Below are positions 59,240-64,000 of a DNA stretch of 64,000 nt, one piece after another (positions within the stretch are counted from its first letter, which is position 1; every line of letters starts with the position of its first letter). Origin of the DNA: Turritopsis dohrnii (lineage: Eukaryota > Cnidaria > Hydrozoa > Anthoathecata > Oceaniidae); contig BQMF02000042.1 in assembly GCA_027922465.2 (NCBI GenBank), forward strand, positions 496,001-560,000, written 5' to 3'. Below the pieces are notes generated by a model that made no database searches, was not told the DNA's origin, and was given only the letters and a program-made list of their open reading frames with translations. The translations under genes were made by a program, and so were the position numbers.

Positions 59240-62200
59240 ACTTCCAACAATTAACTATCTTTGCAGTAGAATTGAAAGATAAATACCTACTCATTTGGCT
59301 CGTAATTGATTTTTCTTTCCACTTCTTCTCAACAGTCAGAGGAATAAGAACAGAAAACAATAATTATGGAAGAATTGGTTCTTTCGTCTTGGTTGGTATG
59401 ACAGAGGTATCATTTACACTTAATCTCCTGTATGGCGACTAGCCGGCAGTGAATCTGTAATCAAAAAACATTAAGAATGCTAACAAACTATTTGGCTCGA
59501 AGGAAACGAAAAAGTTTGGGATACTCAAACCATGTGACGAGAGAGAGGCTTGTTGTGAACCAATCCCGCTTATATACGAGTCGAAATGCGCATGCGCTGA
59601 CTCACTCCCCCAAGCATCCGACAGTGATGCAGAATACGCAAAGAAACTCTGTTTCCATTATCTGCGAATCCACATTCAACAACGCAAATCTTGATTTAAT
59701 CGATTTAATAATTAAATTAGTAATTACCAAAGAAAACGTTCCTCTGAAAATTTTTTAGTTCATCAAACGTTTCACACAAATCTTAAAAAACATTTGAAAA
59801 AAAAGACCTAATTTTATGCTCAGTGAGTCAAACACATTTTACAGAGTTTTCGCCATGATATTTCGACTGTAATTGCCTGTATGAGATACATTAAATCTAA
59901 CACCCCAACGCTGTTATTGTTATTATCGTTTTACTCATCGGTGGAAAACTAAAAAAAACTTTAAACATTCTCGAATTCTCCGCTTTTATCAGTACCCTAT
60001 CATGATGCATGGATTCTTAGCCGTTGGGTAGGGTGGAGAGAGCCGCACTGGATGAAAAATTTATCTTCAGCAGACGACGCGAGGTTCCATCATTTGGGAA
60101 CAAAGGTTCAAACGACATTATAAAAGTTTACAAACAAAAAACACACAAGGTGGTTAAAAATTTTATACATTTGCTGTCTTACATGACACTAAAAATTTCC
60201 AGCGGCATTTTCAAAATATATATATATATATATAGATAGATAATTCGTACAAATATTTAAAGTATAAGGATAAAATATGAAGAATAAATTACAAAATTAC
60301 AAAATGATCAGTTGTTTCAGTGACGCCTCACTGAAACAACTGTCGACCAATCATCGCTCATCTTCTATTAACCAATCCCTGCTCAACTGCAAATAAACCT
60401 TACCCAGTCGGCACATTTATTAAAAAAAACTCTGCGAAGGAATGCATTTCTATATAAATATGCACACAATTTCAATTAAAATTCTCTCCGTCACAGTGAC
60501 TTTTTGGCGATTTTGCTGACTGGATAAGTAAAGCTCATGAGCAAAGAAATACTAGCAGATCCTCTCTTGTAATTTCAGAGAAATGGGTCAAATTTAATGG
60601 GGCGATTTCTACTAATCTTAAGCCGGCTTTAAGTTCTTGACACAGTCAAAGTAGTTTGGCGAGATCTGCGTGTGACCTCCAACTAACTACAAAGAATAAT
60701 TACAAAAAGTTACATCGTCATCAAAATAACTGGTAAAACATTTCTTTATACCACAAAATATATTTACAACCACAGAACGTTGTATTAATAGGGTGTTATC
60801 AACGAACCAATAATATTAAGACAATTTGATTCGACCAATCAGTTGGAAGCTTAAGAACCAATCACCTATCGTGATGAGCCATGGACGAGAGCTTTTGAGT
60901 CCAATAATCACTACTCTTCTCAAGTTGAGTGGATAACTAAATAAAATAAATAATAGTATATCACCTAAACACCCAAAGAAAGCAGAAAGGGTGGTGAAAT
61001 TCTTACGGGTTGCGAAGGGCATGATTCACTATTATTAGATTTCGCTAAGCGAAAGATATTGGTTTCGGCGGCGTTCTATCTATCTATCTAATCTATGTAC
61101 GGCGAAGGTTTTTTAGTACCGCACTTACTAACTTAAAATTCTTTTATTTCTATTTCTTTTTATCCTTGCTCTCATGACCATGATATGTTTTCGTATATTT
61201 CGTGAGCTATAAAGTGTATTTACCACATAGTCACAAAAAAAGGATCTTTCCCTAAAGGAAAAAGAAGAAAAAGGGTTTTAATTACTTTTTTGATTCCAAG
61301 TACCACTGTGAAATTTGAATTAAGTAAACTTTAGTGACGCTTTTGATGTTGATATCCTTCGAAGATCAACTGCAGTGAAGAAGAAGCTTTACAAGCAGTT
61401 TTAATTTTTAACTCTAGCTTCAAACCGTCTATTACAAACAAACTATTTATTTGTTATTTGATTTGTTTATTTTGTTTGAGTATTTTGGACAGACTTTCGT
61501 TTTTTAAAATTTTTTCGAACAAATCTTTTTTTCTTATCTCTTTTGGCTCACGTTTTTCTTATAACATCATTTTTTAAAAAAAAAATTATGGTTACAGCTC
61601 ATACAAGTATATTTCTTTTGTTTCAATTTGTGATGTTTATTAATAAAGTTAGGTTTACACAATAAAACTTTTTTATTTCTATGCTTACACTAGCAGATCG
61701 TTTTACCAAAATGCATCAGTAGGGCAACTAGGCTCAGAAACAGGGAGGTTACGCGGAAATACGAAAACACGTATCACTATGGAGACGGTTTATTATAAAT
61801 TCCGCTCTGCAACCCAATCACCCTCAAGTATGTATTTAGAATGGGCGTTATTTATAGGTCGCTATTCTTAAACAAACATAAGCGAAATCTTTCGACCATC
61901 CGGTCGTCTTGTTAGGTACTGCTACGCTCGTTGTTTTTTTTTTCACATTACCTTACAAAAGAAATAAGTCTGGTTTTATGACTTGACGTGCTAAAAACAC
62001 GTACTCAATTATTTTATGCTATCCCAGTGAACAAATTTCTTTCTTCTAGGAATATAAACACGATGAAAATCCTCTTCGTGACAATGATATTTGGTCGATT
62101 TAATCGAAGAGACTAGCCAAAATTGATTTTGAGAAATACATCAAAATTGTCGGAGAAAAGTGACTTATTTTGGAAAAATGACTAATTTTCTTCCAGACCC

Positions 62201-62263
62201 CCACCCCCTGAATAAATTCAGACCCATTTGTTTCCCGGATAACATAATGCTTGCTGCATCTAC
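59240..62263. other. Intergenic; no gene recognised
   Basis: Contains the repeat at 60431-60508 and a perfect hairpin at 60309-60342. Open frames at 59477-59758 and 60024-60239 have no motif. Some further 3' exons of the coiled-coil gene may lie here but were not identified. Confidence 0.45.
60309..60342. repeat. Perfect 15-bp hairpin
   Basis: CAGTTGTTTCAGTGA, a 4-nt CGCC loop, then the exact inverse. It could form a stable stem-loop in DNA or RNA. Its function is unknown. Confidence 0.9.
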
Positions 62264-63714
62264 CTCTCCAACACGATGGATCCAGTACTTCTTATCGAGT
62301 GCTTCAGCTGATGACACACCAGCTCGTTCTAACTCTTGAGAAAGGAGAGAATTCACCTGGTTGAAAAAAAAGAAGGGAATCTGTTTTTGTTGTTTCTACA
62401 CAGACTAAGCAAATTATAAACCATGTCTTGATGGTCAAATTATAAACCATGTCTTGATGGTCAAATCATAAACCATGTCTTGATGGTCAAATTATAAACC
62501 ATGTCTTGATGGTCAAATCATAAACCATGTCTTGATGGTCAAGTCATAAACCATGTCTTGATGGTCAAATCATAAACCATGTCTTGATGGTCAAATCATA
62601 AACCATGTCTGGATGGTCAAATCATAAACCATGTCTGGATGGTCAAATTATAAACCATGTCTTGATGGTCAAAATAATAGCAAAATAAAAAAACACAACC
62701 GCATGATTATACCATAAAAAACGCTACATTAGACTAGACCAATTCCTTCCGATAGCAATTTGAAAATAACTAAAACTCAAATAATTTGCTTGTAGCAATA
62801 TCACGCTACAAAAGGACTTGTAGCAATATCAAGCAATATCACGCTACAAAAGGACTTGTACCAATATCACGCTACAAAAGGACTTGTACCAATATCACGC
62901 TACAAAAGGACTTGTAGCGTTTGAACTGAAAACAAGGAAAAAGCGTACTGGCAGCACAATTTTCGAGTAATTTTGAGAGAAAATAGGATTTTACTCACGC
63001 TGTCCGCTTTCAAAGATCGTCCATTTCTTAACGAATAATCCTTCTATAAAAAGAATTCAATGGAGTTAAATAAGTAACCGACGTCCATCACTTTCTTTAC
63101 CGACTTTGGACATGGTCCCGGCATAAAAATTGCGTTTATTATGACCTCCATCCCTTTTTTACCGACATGGTCTCGTCATAAAGTGTGAGCAACATAACAT
63201 TTCATTGAATTCTGGCTGTTATTTCGTGACAATTGCACGGCAATTTAAGTCGAGTTGACGTCCAATATAGTGGCGTGAACGCCCAATCAAATAAAGTTGT
63301 TACCAGATCTCGCCATAAAATATAATAACGTTGACAATGTTGGTTCTTCTAACAACAGATTTCACAGATGCTCTTATCGTATGAAGATGTACTTCAATCG
63401 ATCTAAGCTTTTTTACTTACAGATAAATCTCTTTCGTTTATGCTTCTATCCAGATCAGTTCGTAACAATTCGATATCATTTTCTTTAGATTTCAACTGAG
63501 CATGCAAGTTCTAAAACACGATGGAATGAACAGTCGAACGACGATTTTACCCTAATTGGATACGACTAACTTGAAATAGACTATTTTTGTCACTTTTATT
63601 GGACTCGAAAACCGTCACATCATTAGACATCAAAACGTCACTGACCTTTCTGCTGATCGTCTGTCGTTCCAGTAATGTCCGTTGTCGGAAATTTTCTTTG
63701 TTCAATTCACTAAG
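62264..63714 (-). CDS. Coiled-coil protein, four internal exons (gene continues off the right edge)
   Basis: Exons 63714-63646 (69 nt), 63510-63421 (90 nt), 63043-62999 (45 nt) and 62356-62264 (93 nt) are all phase 0. Acceptors include TTCTCCCTTAG and donors include TCT/GTAAGT and AGC/GTGAGT. They read LSELNKENFRQRTLLERQ, LHAQLKSKENDIELLRTDLD, SLRNGRSLKADS and NSLLSQELERAGVSSAEALD. The heptad-like Leu spacing and the charge (Glu/Lys/Arg/Gln-rich) point to a long coiled coil, as in centrosomal, ciliary or cytoskeletal proteins. I cannot name the family. The 5' exons lie beyond 64000, and the 3' exons were not found to the left. Confidence 0.75.
62411..62670. repeat. 26-bp minisatellite, 10 copies (intronic)
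   Basis: Ten units of 26 bp (AAATCATAAACCATGTCTTG plus ATGGTC, with A/T and T/G variants) fill exactly 260 bp in the intron between the third and fourth coiled-coil exons. Confidence 0.97.
62790..62919. repeat. 28-bp minisatellite, about 4 copies (intronic)
   Basis: Units of TTGTA(G/C)CAATATCACGCT plus ACAAAAGGAC, in the same intron as the 26-bp array. One unit has a partial internal duplication. Confidence 0.92.
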
Positions 63715-64000
63715 CTAAGGGAGAAGAATATGAACTTTAAGGGTTTTGGAAAGTAAAAAAATGAAGTACAGAAGTAGTTAGTACTGGGACGGAAAATGGC
63801 CATCCAATGGTTACCCGATTTCATCCGAAAACAAACAATATGAAATCCGATTATAATATTACATCAACAATAATAAAATAAGCCTGAATTTTTCAAAGGA
63901 TTGGGAATGAACAAAAAGTCACGTTTTAAGTATGCGCATGCTCAAAAGGAAAAGTAAGAGCCCACTTTTTTCTTGATACCTAAAATACTTTCAATGTAAT

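Noticed and set aside
62411..62919. CRISPR array
   Set aside because: The repeats are directly adjacent with no unique spacers, and the sequence is animal intron.

Overview
This is animal genomic DNA. It is AT-rich, with many introns in very short, mostly phase-0 exons, dense MITE-type repeats, a tRNA-derived SINE, LINE, BEL/Pao and DIRS-like retroelement remains, and animal-type receptor genes. The mix of an NB-ARC/TPR STAND receptor, an Ig-type membrane protein, a DUF924 gene and palindromic repeats with CCAGGG/TTCGAGGTT ends suggests a cnidarian. That is an inference; I cannot name the species.

Layout. 0-9.5 kb: an isolated DUF924-like exon, a dead LINE, a MITE with target duplication, a broken rhodopsin-type GPCR (minus strand), and a well-supported DUF924 gene (minus strand, five of about six exons found). 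9.5-14.8 kb: no gene, several inverted-repeat elements. 14.9-17.2 kb: the 3' half of a type I membrane protein with Ig domains (plus strand). 17.5-23 kb: hairpin repeats, recombinase-like and DIRS-like fragments, the 3' end of a minus-strand membrane protein with repeated 39-nt microexons, and a TIR element built from CCGCCAAAA motifs. 23.5-28 kb: a large STAND receptor (HEPN-like, NB-ARC, near-identical 42-residue TPRs), minus strand. 28-37 kb: an inactive BEL/Pao retrotransposon with 267-bp LTRs. Its leader is a minisatellite of about 22 copies, and its 3' LTR sits 46 bp upstream of the STAND start codon. 37-39.5 kb: MITE and a dispersed repeat. 39.5-45.4 kb: 3.1 copies of a nearly identical 1,887-bp unit, each with a symmetric 6+6 cluster of CACGTTAC motifs. 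45.4-52 kb: duplicated noncoding repeats and a THAP-domain remnant. 52.1-59.2 kb: a 7.1-kb element with long inverted repeats around a decayed multi-exon gene with a PIN/FEN-like acidic core and a CXC (tesmin/TSO1-like) end, interrupted by a SINE. 59-62 kb: no gene. 62.3-63.7 kb: four phase-0 exons of a coiled-coil protein (minus strand) that runs off the right edge.

Two things stand out. First, the STAND receptor: in its 14 nearly identical TPR units, the nucleotide differences I could see by eye are all amino-acid changing and fall mainly at five positions, three of which map to the classical TPR ligand-contact positions. That is the pattern expected of a rapidly diversifying recognition receptor. 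Second, the TIR-bounded PIN/CXC element, which does not match a transposon superfamily I can name. The 1,887-bp iteron-bearing tandem unit is the third candidate for something not yet described.
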